Shown here: positions 42,987 through 51,975 of the stretch, piece after piece
Layout of the letters: each line of letters opens with the position of its first letter
Numbering within the stretch: the first letter of the stretch is position 1
Origin: JAKAVN01 sp963734845
Lineage (GTDB): Bacteria; Desulfobacterota; Binatia; Binatales; Binataceae
Direction: 5' to 3'
Assembly: GCA_963734845.1 (NCBI GenBank)
Contig: CAVTIS010000018.1
Location: 434,001-498,000 of the forward strand
DNA: 64,000 nt
The notes under the pieces: model-generated
Seen by the model: only the letters and a program-made list of their open reading frames with translations
Databases searched by the model: none
What the model was told of the DNA's origin: nothing
Position numbers and translations under genes: made by a program

Positions 42987-43043
42987 TAAGGGACTAAAAT
43001 TCTCCGCAGGGTAAACCTCCGTGCGGGTTCGAATCCCGTCCAA
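42987..43043 (+). pseudogene. tRNA-Leu-like 3' half, probable attachment-site remnant
   Basis: AAGGGACTAAAATTCTCCGC, a variable-arm-like stretch and GCGGGTTCGAATCCCGT resemble the anticodon arm, long variable arm and T arm of a Leu tRNA. The 5' half is missing and the anticodon-loop side is one base short, as in the Gly-like remnant at 29.25 kb. The acceptor 3' strand is not clearly preserved. Less certain than the Gly remnant. Confidence 0.4.
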
Positions 43044-43184
43044 GTAAAACGTTTTTCATGGAACCTAACGGGAATCGGGGGGCCCAACCTAGTCTCTGGT
43101 CGACATCGAAACCGAGACGCCGCATGTGATGCGAGCATATGCCAAGTTTTGCAGGGTCTCTGGCCCGGGCCCACGACAAAAGCG

Positions 43185-43320
43185 GGTGATGCAGCAATGA
43201 TAGCGGGGTATCATGGCAGCATCAATCATTTTGAAGAGGTGATCGGCGATTGCGCCGTGGCGTATACCGATCAGGTCGAAAGCGACTATGCGACCTTCGT
43301 CAAGGCGGGCCGCAGGGGTC
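43185..43320 (+). pseudogene. DUF2252-family C-terminal fragment
   Basis: One frame reads GDAAMIAGYHGSINHFEEVI and DCAVAYTDQVESDYATFVKA, which matches the end of DUF2252 proteins (…AGYLGxSDxFDxAxADFAxAYADQxxxDYxxL…). Only this tail, about 45 residues, is present. It follows the tRNA-like remnant by 140 bases. Confidence 0.6.
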
Positions 43321-43496
43321 GGCTAAAGAGCGATCTAAGCCCGAACGACCTGGCAACCGCCCTGAGATAAGTTCGGACCGAAATGGGATCGAAAGAAGAG
43401 ATTTCGCGCGATGTAACTTCTGTTAAGAATATTCCGGGCCTCGTTCGCAACTTCGTTGTATGTTGCTTAGTCGAGGCCGGGCAAAGATAGAACCAC

Positions 43497-43948
43497 ATGG
43501 CTCCTCCGCAGCATGATACAGCTATTTTCCTCCCTCTCATCATTGCTGTGGGGGTAATCTTTTGCACGGTCATCATTCACTTGTTCGCAGTGATAGCGGT
43601 CGTTCGTTACGTACATCGCGAGCAGCGGGTTGGCCATACCGGCACTGCGTACAGTAGAGACATGACCTCAGTCGCGCAACGGTGATAGTGGCGCTCGTGG
43701 CGCACTTGGTTGAAATAGCCGGTTGGGCGCTGGTGTTCGTGCTATGCGGTGAATTTCCTGACTATGCAGCGGCCTTTTATCATTCCGCCGTAAACTACAC
43801 TACCCTGGGCTACGGAGACGTGATCATGTCGGCGTCATGGAAATTGCTGGGACCACTCGAGGCAGCCGACGGATCGCTTATGTTCGGCGTTTCAACCGCT
43901 ATGGTCTTCGCGGTAATTTCTACGGGTTATTCGAACGAGGTCCAGTAA
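43497..43948 (+). pseudogene. Two-span potassium-channel-like gene split by a frameshift
   Basis: The first frame (43497-43685) encodes an N-terminal span (LPLIIAVGVIFCTVIIHLFAV) and stops at a TGA. The second (43682-43948) encodes IVALVAHLVEIAGWALVFVL, the pore helix and filter YTTLGYGD, and the last span MFGVSTAMVFAVIS. Together they form one channel of about 150 residues, as in the intact relative at 35986. One base lost or gained around 43665-43680 breaks it. The overlap of the two frames might allow some reinitiation. Confidence 0.65.
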
Positions 43949-44093
43949 ATCCGAAAGCTGACATGAGTTTTTGGATTCAGCGACGCAAAGGAGTCGGCCT
44001 ACAAAACCTCTTGCCACTAGAACTCCCGCGATCTCATAAGGCGACTCCCCTATTTGAGAACGAGTTAGCACACAGGCGAGCGAGCGACAATCG

Positions 44094-44794
44094 GGCTGTG
44101 CCTCCCGAAAACCTTATCCGGGATGGGCGTATGGTAAGGAAGCGGCCGATGGTCGCGTTTCTGACCCAGCTGCTGCTTGCCATACGGTCGCGGTTCACGC
44201 GGCGAGCGCGGCTTGAGGCCGAAAATCTCCTCCTGCGCCAACAACTGGTAGTTCTACGGCGCAGGTCCCCGAGGCGCGTGAGACTGTGGAACATCGATCG
44301 CTTCCTGTTGGTATGGCTGTATCGACTGTACCCGTCGCTCCTGGACGCGAGCAGCGTCACTTCCAATCCGACGGCCGAGTGGATCGCAGGTCAGGTGACG
44401 GACGCTTTCCCCTGGGACGAAGCGCCGCGTCATCTGATTCGCGACCGCGACGGGGCCTTTGGCCCAGCCTACACCCATCGCATTCGAGCAATGGGTATCC
44501 GTGATCATCCGACCGCACCGCGCTCACCGTGGCAGAACGGCCACGTCGAGCGCCTCATCGGCTCGATCCGGCGCGAATCTCTCGATCACCTGGTAGTTTT
44601 CGACGAAGCGCAGTTGCGTCGCATTCTGAGGAACTACGCCTCCTATTACAACCAGGTCCGGATGCACCTCTCATTGGACAAGAATGCGCCGGACTTTCGG
44701 CGCCCGCAGAAGATCGGCCGCATCGCAGCGATACCAATCCTCGGCGGGCTCCATCATCAATACGTCCGGGCTTAGGTTGTGACTAAGCACAGCC
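44094..44794 (+). mobile_element. Insertion sequence, group A, copy 2 (internally deleted, about 0.7 kb)
   Basis: Inverted ends GGCTGTGC at 44094-44101 and GCACAGCC at 44787-44794 match those of copy 1. The interior lacks about 130 codons. With both ends kept it could still be moved by a transposase supplied elsewhere. Confidence 0.65.
44131..44775 (+). pseudogene. IS group A transposase with in-frame internal deletion
   Basis: From the ATG at 44131 the protein starts like copy 1 (RARLEAENLLLRQQLVVLRR, then IDRFLLVWLYRLYPSLLDA) and jumps to SNPTAEWIAGQVTDAFPWDE. The deleted part contains the WHRRGF segment and the first catalytic Asp, while RDRDGAFG and NGHVERLIGSIRRE remain. The protein cannot form a complete DDE site. 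Copies 1 and 2 differ at many residues, so they are old relatives. Confidence 0.85.
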
Positions 44795-44828
44795 GTCAAC
44801 GGGGAATGCGGTTCTTATTCGGTATCCG

Positions 44829-45608
44829 TCAGCGGCTTATGACGTCCAGGGCATGGGTCAGCGGCGTGCTGGGAATGCGGATCAGGCCCCCAAAAGGCGT
44901 CTGCAGTTCCGTCATCATCCGGATTGCGGTGCCAATCCCAACCGAGCAGAGGAAAATCATGGCAATCGCTGTCGTATTGCGTGGCGCGAACAAGCCGAAG
45001 CTAACGAAGATGATAATGAACCAGAACATGACCAGCAGCAGTAAGGGCAATGGGATTCCGCTCGCGCTTTCCTGCTGCTCAAGCTGCCAGCGCGCCGCCA
45101 TCATCGTGCCGATTAGATTCAGTGCCTGCGGTTGCAGCCAGCGTTGCGTGGCGTTCGTGGGCGTGAGAGCCAGGACTTTGTCCTGCAACTCCTCCAGAAC
45201 GGCGTTGGTCGTGTTGTTCTCCAAATCGGCTGCTTGATTGGGGTCCGTCGGGAACAAATCCTGCCGCTCTGCCGCAGTGTATCGGCGTAGCAGCACGCGG
45301 ACGTCCTGCGCCGCTGGCCCATAGCGTCGCAGCATGCGGTCCAGGTTGATCACATCGGCCGATATCTGCGTAACCTCCTGGGACTTGGCCGTGAAGGACG
45401 TGTTGGAGTTTGATATGAGAAGGCCTACTACTAGCGCCGAAAGCGTCCCGACAACGGCCACCGATACCGACACGACGCCTTTTGTCTCGGGGCTTAAATG
45501 ATGCTCGGGCAGAAAGCGGGCGGCAGCCATCGCAAGTAATGCGCTGCCGAATAGGATCACGTCGATGATCACACCGATCGGAACCGAGCCCACGAAGCTG
45601 CTCACCAT
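44829..45608 (-). CDS. DUF4239-family membrane protein
   Basis: 259 residues from the ATG at 45608. Spans lie at about residues 10-30, 45-65, 185-205 and 210-230, with a helical domain between the pairs. GVVSVSVAVVGTLSALVVGLLI and the following SNSNTSFTAKSQEV are typical of DUF4239 proteins, as is LLLLVMFWFIIIFVSFGLFA before a C-terminal span. Their function is unknown. The neighbours are an IS copy and a broken lipoprotein gene, so it carries no operon context. Confidence 0.75.
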   Translation of the reverse strand: MVSSFVGSVPIGVIIDVILFGSALLAMAAARFLPEHHLSPETKGVVSVSVAVVGTLSALVVGLLISNSNTSFTAKSQEVTQISADVINLDRMLRRYGPAAQDVRVLLRRYTAAERQDLFPTDPNQAADLENNTTNAVLEELQDKVLALTPTNATQRWLQPQALNLIGTMMAARWQLEQQESASGIPLPLLLLVMFWFIIIFVSFGLFAPRNTTAIAMIFLCSVGIGTAIRMMTELQTPFGGLIRIPSTPLTHALDVISR

Positions 45609-45731
45609 GGTTGACGCCTACATCTGTTTGTGACGGGCGACGATCGCTCGTCTCGTTTGCGAATGAACATACCCGAAAATGTCAAATCGAACAAAACTGC
45701 TGCACTGATCTGGTCACTCACTTTACTACCT

Positions 45732-46812
45732 TCATCCATTCGCCGGCACGGTCACGATCGGTCCATTTCCCTTAAACCCGATGTCGGAAATCGAGAACAG
45801 GAGCATCACGGCTCCGAAGACGTCCTTCGATCGGATGTCCGTGTCAGAGATCCAAAACCACCGACCAGCGTATTGGACCGCAACTGATGTATCTGTTGGC
45901 TCCGTTTTTCCGCTCTGGATGTCCACAGCCGGTGTGGTTTGAGGTGCACGGGCCTGGCCCTCGACTAGACCGGGATTGACCTTGTGCTCGGACACGTCCG
46001 ATTGCGGGACCTGTACACCGGCCGCCAACTCCAGCATGACTTGCAGCATCGAACGCGTCATCATCGATATTTCGTCGTTTTTTCCTGAGTATCCACCGTA
46101 AGTTACCGTCAGTCTTTGCGAATCCGGCCTCAGGCCGAGAAGACTTCTTACCTCCGCACTTTCAGCTTTAGCCTGCGGATCTTGATTTGAGGTAAAGGTT
46201 ATCAGGGAAAGTCTCAGACCCATTCTTGGGATGCTCGATCCGAACCTCTACTGCCTCGGCCACCTGCAGGTTTCGGATCAGTTGGACCAGCCGATTGAAC
46301 CTCGGGTCCGCCGCGTGCCTCATGACACGCCTAGATTCATTGTGGATGCCGTTAATAGAATCTAGGGCGATCGGCATTATGACGTCAGCGGAATATCCTG
46401 CCTGAAGGACAAATAACACCGCGTTCGGCGGGAGTGGCGTCATCAGCTTCTGGAGAAAATCCACGCCGGTCAGAGGAGTATAAATTACCGTTGGACGGTC
46501 CGTATACTGGCCTTGCGCCGTCGCGACGCCCGTAACGCCAAAGACGTCCTGGACAGCGTTGAAGTTCGAGGCGGTAAGGCCGCCCGTGACCGTGCTTTGG
46601 AATTGGTATCCGGTCACAACCTGTGTGACCGAGAGAAAGACGGGAGCATGGCCGTAACGAAGCTTAATGATATTGAGCAGAGTCTCCCGCTCCCACGACG
46701 TACCTATCGCATTGACGTAGTCGACCCTATCGCGCGAGACTGTAGCCGGACCGATGCTGCCGCACGCCGCGACCCAGAACGAAAGAAGCAAACTGCCCGC
46801 TTTCCTCCACAT
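45732..46812 (-). pseudogene. Lipoprotein gene split by a frameshift
   Basis: The 5' part (46812 to 46168) has a lipoprotein leader (LLLSFWVAACGS) and reads well to VEVRIEHPKNG, after which the frame turns to unrelated residues. The 3' part in another frame (46223 to 45732) continues LSLITFTSNQDPQAKAESAE and then VRSLLGLRPDSQRLTVTYGG. Together they would make a single lipoprotein of about 360 residues. The shift lies near 46200-46220. Gene death or an indel error are both possible. Confidence 0.65.
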
Positions 46813-47104
46813 TTTTCAGTGTTCCCCCTGGACGTCGGTCACAAGTGCCTGTGGCTCCTCAAAACTTGGTCCGGCGCACTCATAGTGCTCCGCTGGGGTG
46901 TGTGGCGAATTGCTGATTTTGGATACAAATCAGCAATTCGCCACACACAGGTTCAAACGAACAACCAGTTTGTCTCACCTGGGCGCATCACGCGCGGATC
47001 AAAGTCCTCGACGAGAAGGACATCGACGCCGCCTTCCTCCACCATCCCTCTACCTGATCTATGGCGACGACGCTTGCGGCTGCCGCGGTTGCAGTGCGTC
47101 GAGG
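46813..47104. other. Region with a long perfect inverted repeat, no gene seen
   Basis: About 290 bases between the lipoprotein gene start and the end of the phosphoesterase gene. It holds the 22-base inverted repeat at 46898-46948. Short plus-strand frames here have no support. Confidence 0.5.
46898..46948. repeat. Perfect 22-base inverted repeat with 7-base loop
   Basis: The arms 46898-46919 and 46927-46948 are exact reverse complements; each contains TGTGGCGAATTGCTGATTT or its complement. The loop is TGGATAC. No T run follows on either strand, so it is not a plain terminator. It could be a miniature mobile element, a cruciform or a protein-binding site. Confidence 0.9.
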
Positions 47105-48484
47105 TTACAGGGCTCCTGTCGCGCCCCCTTCCATGACCTGAGGTTCGATGACCGTCTCTGAGGGAATTTGCTCTCCTTTGGGCTTGTGCCTTCCGAAGAT
47201 CATTGCTTTTTCAAGCCACGACAGATCGTCAGGGGCCTCTTTCGGGAGCATTTGATAGGACACGCGAACGCCCCCCGCCTCTTGTCTTATCGTAAACCAG
47301 TTGAGCCGGTAGGATGGAACGTAAACATCAGGGATCAGGCGCAGATGGGCATGCACGCGGTCGAGCCGCTTGAGCCAAGTGCCGGTGTTGATGACATACC
47401 GAGAGTCGACCTTGCGCATCGAAGGAATGTGGGTATGCCCGTATATATACAACACTACTGCGGGATCGCGCTCGAATATGGACTTCGCCGCGGCGACATA
47501 AGCAGTATCTTTTTCGAACTTCAGCCCTTCTCGCGTCTCTATGCCGTATCGTCGAATCGTTCCGCGAATGTCCCTGGCCAGCAAATACAGCGGAATCGCA
47601 AGAATCAGCAGCAGGCTTATGACCGTGGTGTCGACCCATATCACCCAGTCGAATAGATGTCCCGGCACACCGAAGTTCTTACCCGGGCTTACATGAAATA
47701 TCGCCGTGTGGAGGATGCCAGCCTCCTCCAATGATTGACCAATCCAGACGATCGCGCTAAGGCCGAGCAAGAGCACAAACGGTACGAGGCACCAACGCAG
47801 GATCGGCCCCATTTCCTTGTAGAAATAGTTCGACCACATCCAGAACGGTATCTCTTCGTTGGGATAAACAGACTCGAGGTCGCTCAGCCAGGGGCTGCGG
47901 CCCCGTTGCGCACTCCGCCCGGCAGCAGCCACCGTACTTGCGGTAATGAAATAGCCTGATGGCATGCCATAGCGGTTTCCGAAGTCGGGGAACGTGTTGA
48001 AGGTATCGCGTTGATTGCCATGCTCGATCCATAGCTTCCGGCCGGCAACTTCGCGAATGATATATGTCTCGGGCTCCAGACGGATATTAAACTCGGCAAG
48101 CACGTCCTTATAGGAAGGTACGCAGGCCAGTTCGTAATCGTGATTGCCCGGGACCAGAGTTATTCTGATGCGGCGTCCGGTTGCACGAAACTGCTCGAAG
48201 AGCTCTTTGTGCGTGCTGGCGATCCGCTGAACCTTCGTGTCGTCCTTGACTTCAGTCAGCTCCCACAAACCGAATGCGTCACCGATGATGATTAATTCTG
48301 CCGGAAGTGGACCGTCCGCTATCCGGCGCAGAAACGCGATCAATTCCGCTTCGAAGTCGCACTGATCGAGATCCCCGTCGCCTCCGATATGGAGATCGCT
48401 GATGAAGTAATAGGTGACCGAGGCCTCAGGAGAGGCCCCGGCGGATTTCTTTTGGCCGTTATCTGCGGTGACGATCTCTGCCAT
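47105..48484 (-). CDS. Metallophosphoesterase with membrane insertion
   Basis: 459 residues from the ATG at 48484. The calcineurin-like motifs are complete: SDLHIGG (about residue 29), GDAFGLWE, GNHDYE and GHTHIPS (about 350). Between the third and last motif lies an insert with two to three hydrophobic spans (LRWCLVPFVLLLGLSAIVWI and TTVISLLLILAIPLYLLA), so the enzyme sits on a membrane. It should cleave a phosphoester with a two-metal centre; the substrate is unknown. It lies 12 bases downstream of the secreted helical protein gene, an evident two-gene operon. Confidence 0.8.
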   Translation of the reverse strand: MAEIVTADNGQKKSAGASPEASVTYYFISDLHIGGDGDLDQCDFEAELIAFLRRIADGPLPAELIIIGDAFGLWELTEVKDDTKVQRIASTHKELFEQFRATGRRIRITLVPGNHDYELACVPSYKDVLAEFNIRLEPETYIIREVAGRKLWIEHGNQRDTFNTFPDFGNRYGMPSGYFITASTVAAAGRSAQRGRSPWLSDLESVYPNEEIPFWMWSNYFYKEMGPILRWCLVPFVLLLGLSAIVWIGQSLEEAGILHTAIFHVSPGKNFGVPGHLFDWVIWVDTTVISLLLILAIPLYLLARDIRGTIRRYGIETREGLKFEKDTAYVAAAKSIFERDPAVVLYIYGHTHIPSMRKVDSRYVINTGTWLKRLDRVHAHLRLIPDVYVPSYRLNWFTIRQEAGGVRVSYQMLPKEAPDDLSWLEKAMIFGRHKPKGEQIPSETVIEPQVMEGGATGAL

Positions 48485-48496
48485 TGCACCCGGAAT

Positions 48497-48985
48497 CTAT
48501 TGGGTTACGAACGGGACGTTTTGCAGATAAAGTGCGGAGGCTTCGGCGCGTAGCTTATTTTCGACTTCCCAGGCGCGAAGCGCCACAGAGGCCGGCACCG
48601 CTTTCTTCAACTTCTCGATGTAGTTGTGGAGGATCTCGTTGCGCTCGCTTTGGAGCTTGATCCCGCGCGCGAGGAACTTCGCAGCCTCCTTGTCCGACAG
48701 CGTTTGTTGGTCGGCCTGGACGTACTGGTTCGTCAGGTCGCGGATCTCATGATCGACATGGAACAGGCGTTCCTGATACGGCACATAGAACTCCAGGAAT
48801 TTGGTCTTCAGAACATCGTCCGCGAAGTGCATGTTCTTCACGACGTTCTCCTGGCGGTGGTCTTCCAGTTCCTCGTGGGTGAAAGAGTGCAGTTTCTGCG
48901 CGTACGCCACCGATGACCAGGCCGATGCGATCAGACTCAAGGACACGAAGAATCGGAACAGCAGGATTTTCAAGTTACTCGCCAT
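48497..48985 (-). CDS. Secreted helical protein paired with the phosphoesterase
   Basis: 162 residues from the ATG at 48985. Signal peptide ILLFRFFVSLSLIASAWSSV ends near YAQ. The mature protein is almost entirely helical, with heptad-like charged stretches (FYVPYQERLFHVDHEIRDL and ERNEILHNYIEKLKKAVP), suggesting a coiled coil. No family recognised. First gene of the pair with the metallophosphoesterase, so a periplasmic partner or regulator is possible. Confidence 0.65.
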   Translation of the reverse strand: MASNLKILLFRFFVSLSLIASAWSSVAYAQKLHSFTHEELEDHRQENVVKNMHFADDVLKTKFLEFYVPYQERLFHVDHEIRDLTNQYVQADQQTLSDKEAAKFLARGIKLQSERNEILHNYIEKLKKAVPASVALRAWEVENKLRAEASALYLQNVPFVTQ

Positions 48986-49254
48986 TGCACGTCACTCCTC
49001 TGCGATTTGGCCCCATGGCGCCTGGTTTAGCTGCTCAGCTGAAAGCCGCGAGACCTTCGACACCGGGCACTCCTGCCAGCGCCTTGGGCAACGCGGCACG
49101 GACGACGGTTTCATATGCCTGACAGCGTTGATATGGGACTTTGGTCCTACGAGCGAGATAGCATCAAATGCTTGAGATCTCCTATGCAGTCGCATTCTAC
49201 TTTTGTAGCGGGTAGCATCGCAGTGTACAGATTGCCGCGTCCGGTTCTAGAATT

Positions 49255-49674
49255 TCAGGCGACATTGAGCGCGACGAAGTTGAGATAGTTGGTCGAGAAA
49301 TGCCCTTGCAGCGTTCCAGCAAGTGGTCCGCGGGTATTGCTGAACGGACCGGGGCCTGCGTCCATGAACTCCCATGCGGCGCCGGCTGTAACATCGCGGG
49401 TAATCTCATATAGGATATCCGTGCCATTTCCCAATTGGCGATCGATCGGCAGGACCGCATTACGGTTCGCTTGCGAACCGGCGAACTGGTCGGAGAACTT
49501 GTAGACATAGAGGAACGCCCCAAGGGGAATGAACGCGCCGGCATTGCCACCACTGGTGCCCTTGGTTGTGGTTTGTGGAGCAACGTCGAAGTTAGTCGAG
49601 GGAAGGAGGGCGCCAGCCGCTGTCCCTGCTGAAAATTCTCTCCAAACAGGAATCGTAACGGGTGCGGAAGCCAA
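49255..49674 (-). pseudogene. FadL/OmpP1-type outer-membrane protein remnant
   Basis: The frame joins two separate parts of a FadL-like barrel: GNAGAFIPLGAFLYVYKFSD, from the N-terminal third, and ITRDVTAGAAWEFMDAGPGP with GTLQGHFSTNYLNFVALNV, from the C-terminus. About 250 residues between them are missing, and there is no signal peptide. It is an internally deleted remnant of a long-chain fatty-acid or hydrocarbon porin. Confidence 0.6.
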
Positions 49675-49825
49675 GAGCGACCAACCGCGATGAACCAGCG
49701 CGCGCCGCAGCTTGTGCTATAAGCGGCTGCCGCGGTTCCAGATCCAAAACGCCATCAATACGAGGATTAGCGGACCGGATCGTACCGGGCGCCGGGCTAC
49801 CAATGGCAGGCAGTAGTTGGTGCCG

Positions 49826-50828
49826 TCAGGCCGCGAGGCGCTCGTAGCGATGGTGCAGGCCGCCGACTTGCGGGATGGCGATGACTCGGCCGTGTCGCCG
49901 AGGCTGTATGGGACGCGAGTGCGGACAATCCTTGTCGAGTGAAAATGGGTTCGGGCTCGGTGGTAATAATCCACGTAAGATGCAAAAACGTGGCGCAAAT
50001 GGCGTTCGTTAATGATAATGACGTGGTCCAGGCACTCCCGCCGGATCGAGCCGATCACCCGCTCGACGTAGGCGTTCTGCCACGGTGAGCGTGGTGCCGT
50101 GACGACCTCAGTGATGCCCATCGCCGCGACCCGCTTGCTGAAGACCGAGCCGTACGAGTCGTCGCGGTCGTGCAGCAGAAAGTCCCCGTGGGAGACAGCT
50201 CCTGACTGCGCAAGCCACGCTGCAGGGGATGCTCTGTAACATCGAACCGCACTATCTCTCTGCGACCGTGAGCCAGGATGACCATGACGTAGAGCAGTCT
50301 ACACGAGGCCGATACGGCGACGAATGTATCGATGGCAGCGATGCCGATTGCTTCGTTGCGCAGATTACGCCATCTCGGCGACGGCGTTCCGACTCCTCGC
50401 ACCATGTACTTTGCGACCGTAGCTTGGCTAACCTCGATGCCGAGCTTCAACAACTCGCCGTGGATGCGCGGCGCACTCCACAGGGGGTTGGCTTTGTTCA
50501 TCTGCCGGATCAGATCACGAACTTCGCGACCTATTGACGGCCGTCCAGACCTTGAGCGCCAACGCCAATAGAGCCGAAAACCTTGGCGGTGCCACTGGAC
50601 CACGGTGGCCGGCTTCACCAGCACCATAATGTTCAGGCACCGCGGCCAGACCCGGTAAAGCCAGATCCAGAGCAGGCGATCGAGCGCAGAGAGCCACGGA
50701 CGGCTGGGACGCTGGCGACGCAGGACTGCCAGCTGGTGGCGGAGCGCAATGACCTCGAGCTCCAATTCCGCGCGGCTGCGAAACCGACCAGCGAGCCACG
50801 AAACAAGCCCCGAGATGTATGCGAACAT
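49826..50828 (-). pseudogene. IS group B transposase, copy 1 (frameshifted)
   Basis: Starts at ATG 50828 with ALRHQLAVLRRQRPSRPW, then WHRQGFRLYWRWRSRSGRPS and the first catalytic Asp (IAAIDTFV). After VTEHP the frame is lost for one base. The continuation reads AAWLAQSGAVSHGDFLLHDR, then MGITEVVTAPRSPWQNAYVE, with a further shift before IPQVGGLHHRYERLAA and a stop at 49826. Two breaks make it inactive. It is close to, but distinct from, copy 2. Confidence 0.85.
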
Positions 50829-50869
50829 GCCCGTGACACTATGGTAGGGACAGCAGATGAGGTCTCTCG

Positions 50870-51262
50870 ATGCAGACGAATTTACCGTCGAATGTCGTAT
50901 GGTTTGAGCAGTTGATGTACCGTCGCTTGGCTTCGCTGTGCGAAACGATACTAGAGTGGGATCGATTCGTCGCAAACGGCCACGGTAACCTGCGCCTTCT
51001 AGTATCCGTTGCATGGTGTGCCTATGCCTTTGTGGCGTTGTGCATCTGGCAAGCCGCGAGGGAACACAAGAACTGGGCGCGATGGACTTTGCTCATCCTC
51101 TTTGCGATGACAGTTCCCACATTGTTGGAGTCTGGTCTGACTTTGATCGAGGCGATTTTGCGCGTTGCTCAGTTCTTCCTCGTAGTTGCGGCATTGTTTC
51201 TGATCTTCACCGGCAACGCTCGCCCTTGGTTTGACTGCAGCGCCAATCAGCCGAGAAGCTAG
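50870..51262 (+). CDS. Small membrane protein of unknown function
   Basis: 130 residues from the ATG at 50870, with gatgagg upstream. After VVWFEQLMYRRLASLCETIL come two to three spans (LVSVAWCAYAFVALCIW, WTLLILFAMTVPTLLESGL and AQFFLVVAALFLIFTG). The FEQLMYxSLA-like start is found in other small membrane proteins of unknown role. The ATG lies 42 bases from the 5' end of the divergent IS copy. Confidence 0.55.
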   Translation: MQTNLPSNVVWFEQLMYRRLASLCETILEWDRFVANGHGNLRLLVSVAWCAYAFVALCIWQAAREHKNWARWTLLILFAMTVPTLLESGLTLIEAILRVAQFFLVVAALFLIFTGNARPWFDCSANQPRS

Positions 51263-51277
51263 GGATTGTGACCGCAG

Positions 51278-51496
51278 ATGGGATCGAACAAGACTTTCCA
51301 GCAAAAGGGCGATAGGGGCAGGGTGATCGGCGAGTCCGACGAGTTCCGCAGGCTGCAGCGCGCCATCGATAAGACGCACGGCGATCGCGAGCAAGCGATC
51401 CGCAACGTCTGCCGCCTTTACGGCGTGAAGGCGATCGATGCGCTGCCAGGCGCGATCCGCGCGGCGACGTTGGCCTTGCTCGGTCCGGACGCCTGA
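51278..51496 (+). CDS. Small helical hypothetical protein
   Basis: 72 residues from the ATG at 51278, 15 bases after the preceding stop, so probably in one operon. The sequence is basic at first (MGSNKTFQQKGDRGRVIG), then helical with EFRRLQRAIDKTHGDREQAI and a short Val/Ala-rich end. No family recognised; small size and charge would suit a DNA- or RNA-associated protein, which is speculation. Confidence 0.45.
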   Translation: MGSNKTFQQKGDRGRVIGESDEFRRLQRAIDKTHGDREQAIRNVCRLYGVKAIDALPGAIRAATLALLGPDA

Positions 51497-51975
51497 GGAT
51501 CCGCGCGATCCGACGCATCACCATCGCAGAGAGTCTCACGATTCCCATCATGAGCACGGTGCCCACTTACGACGTACATGGGCATCAGCCGGCGGCCGTC
51601 AACGGGGATCCGAACCGATTAGGTCACTAACACTTCGACGGTCCCTTCGACCACGTCGCGCTTGCAGCGGTTTGTAATTTTTTCCGAAGAATTCGCCTCG
51701 ACCGTTGCCCCATTCATCAATTCGGCTTGAATCATTTGCCGCAAGCCGCGCGGCCTTCCCCGGCTCTCGTGTCCCTACCAAAAATTCCATCTGAGTTGGA
51801 ATCGAACAGCTGATGAATTGATACTGAATTGAGGCGAGAAGTAAATCGGGACTGCGATCTAAAGCAAAAGCGATCTTCGGTCTCACAGTCGAGATCGCAA
51901 GGCCTCTTATCTCGCGATCCTCGGACCATGCGGAACAGCCGCGGCGCAACATTGGCGAACAGGACATTTGACGAA
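51497..51975. other. Intergenic stretch next to an IS copy
   Basis: About 480 bases without a supported gene. The frames on both strands carry no recognisable motifs or hydrophobic segments. It probably contains remnants too decayed to identify. Confidence 0.45.
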
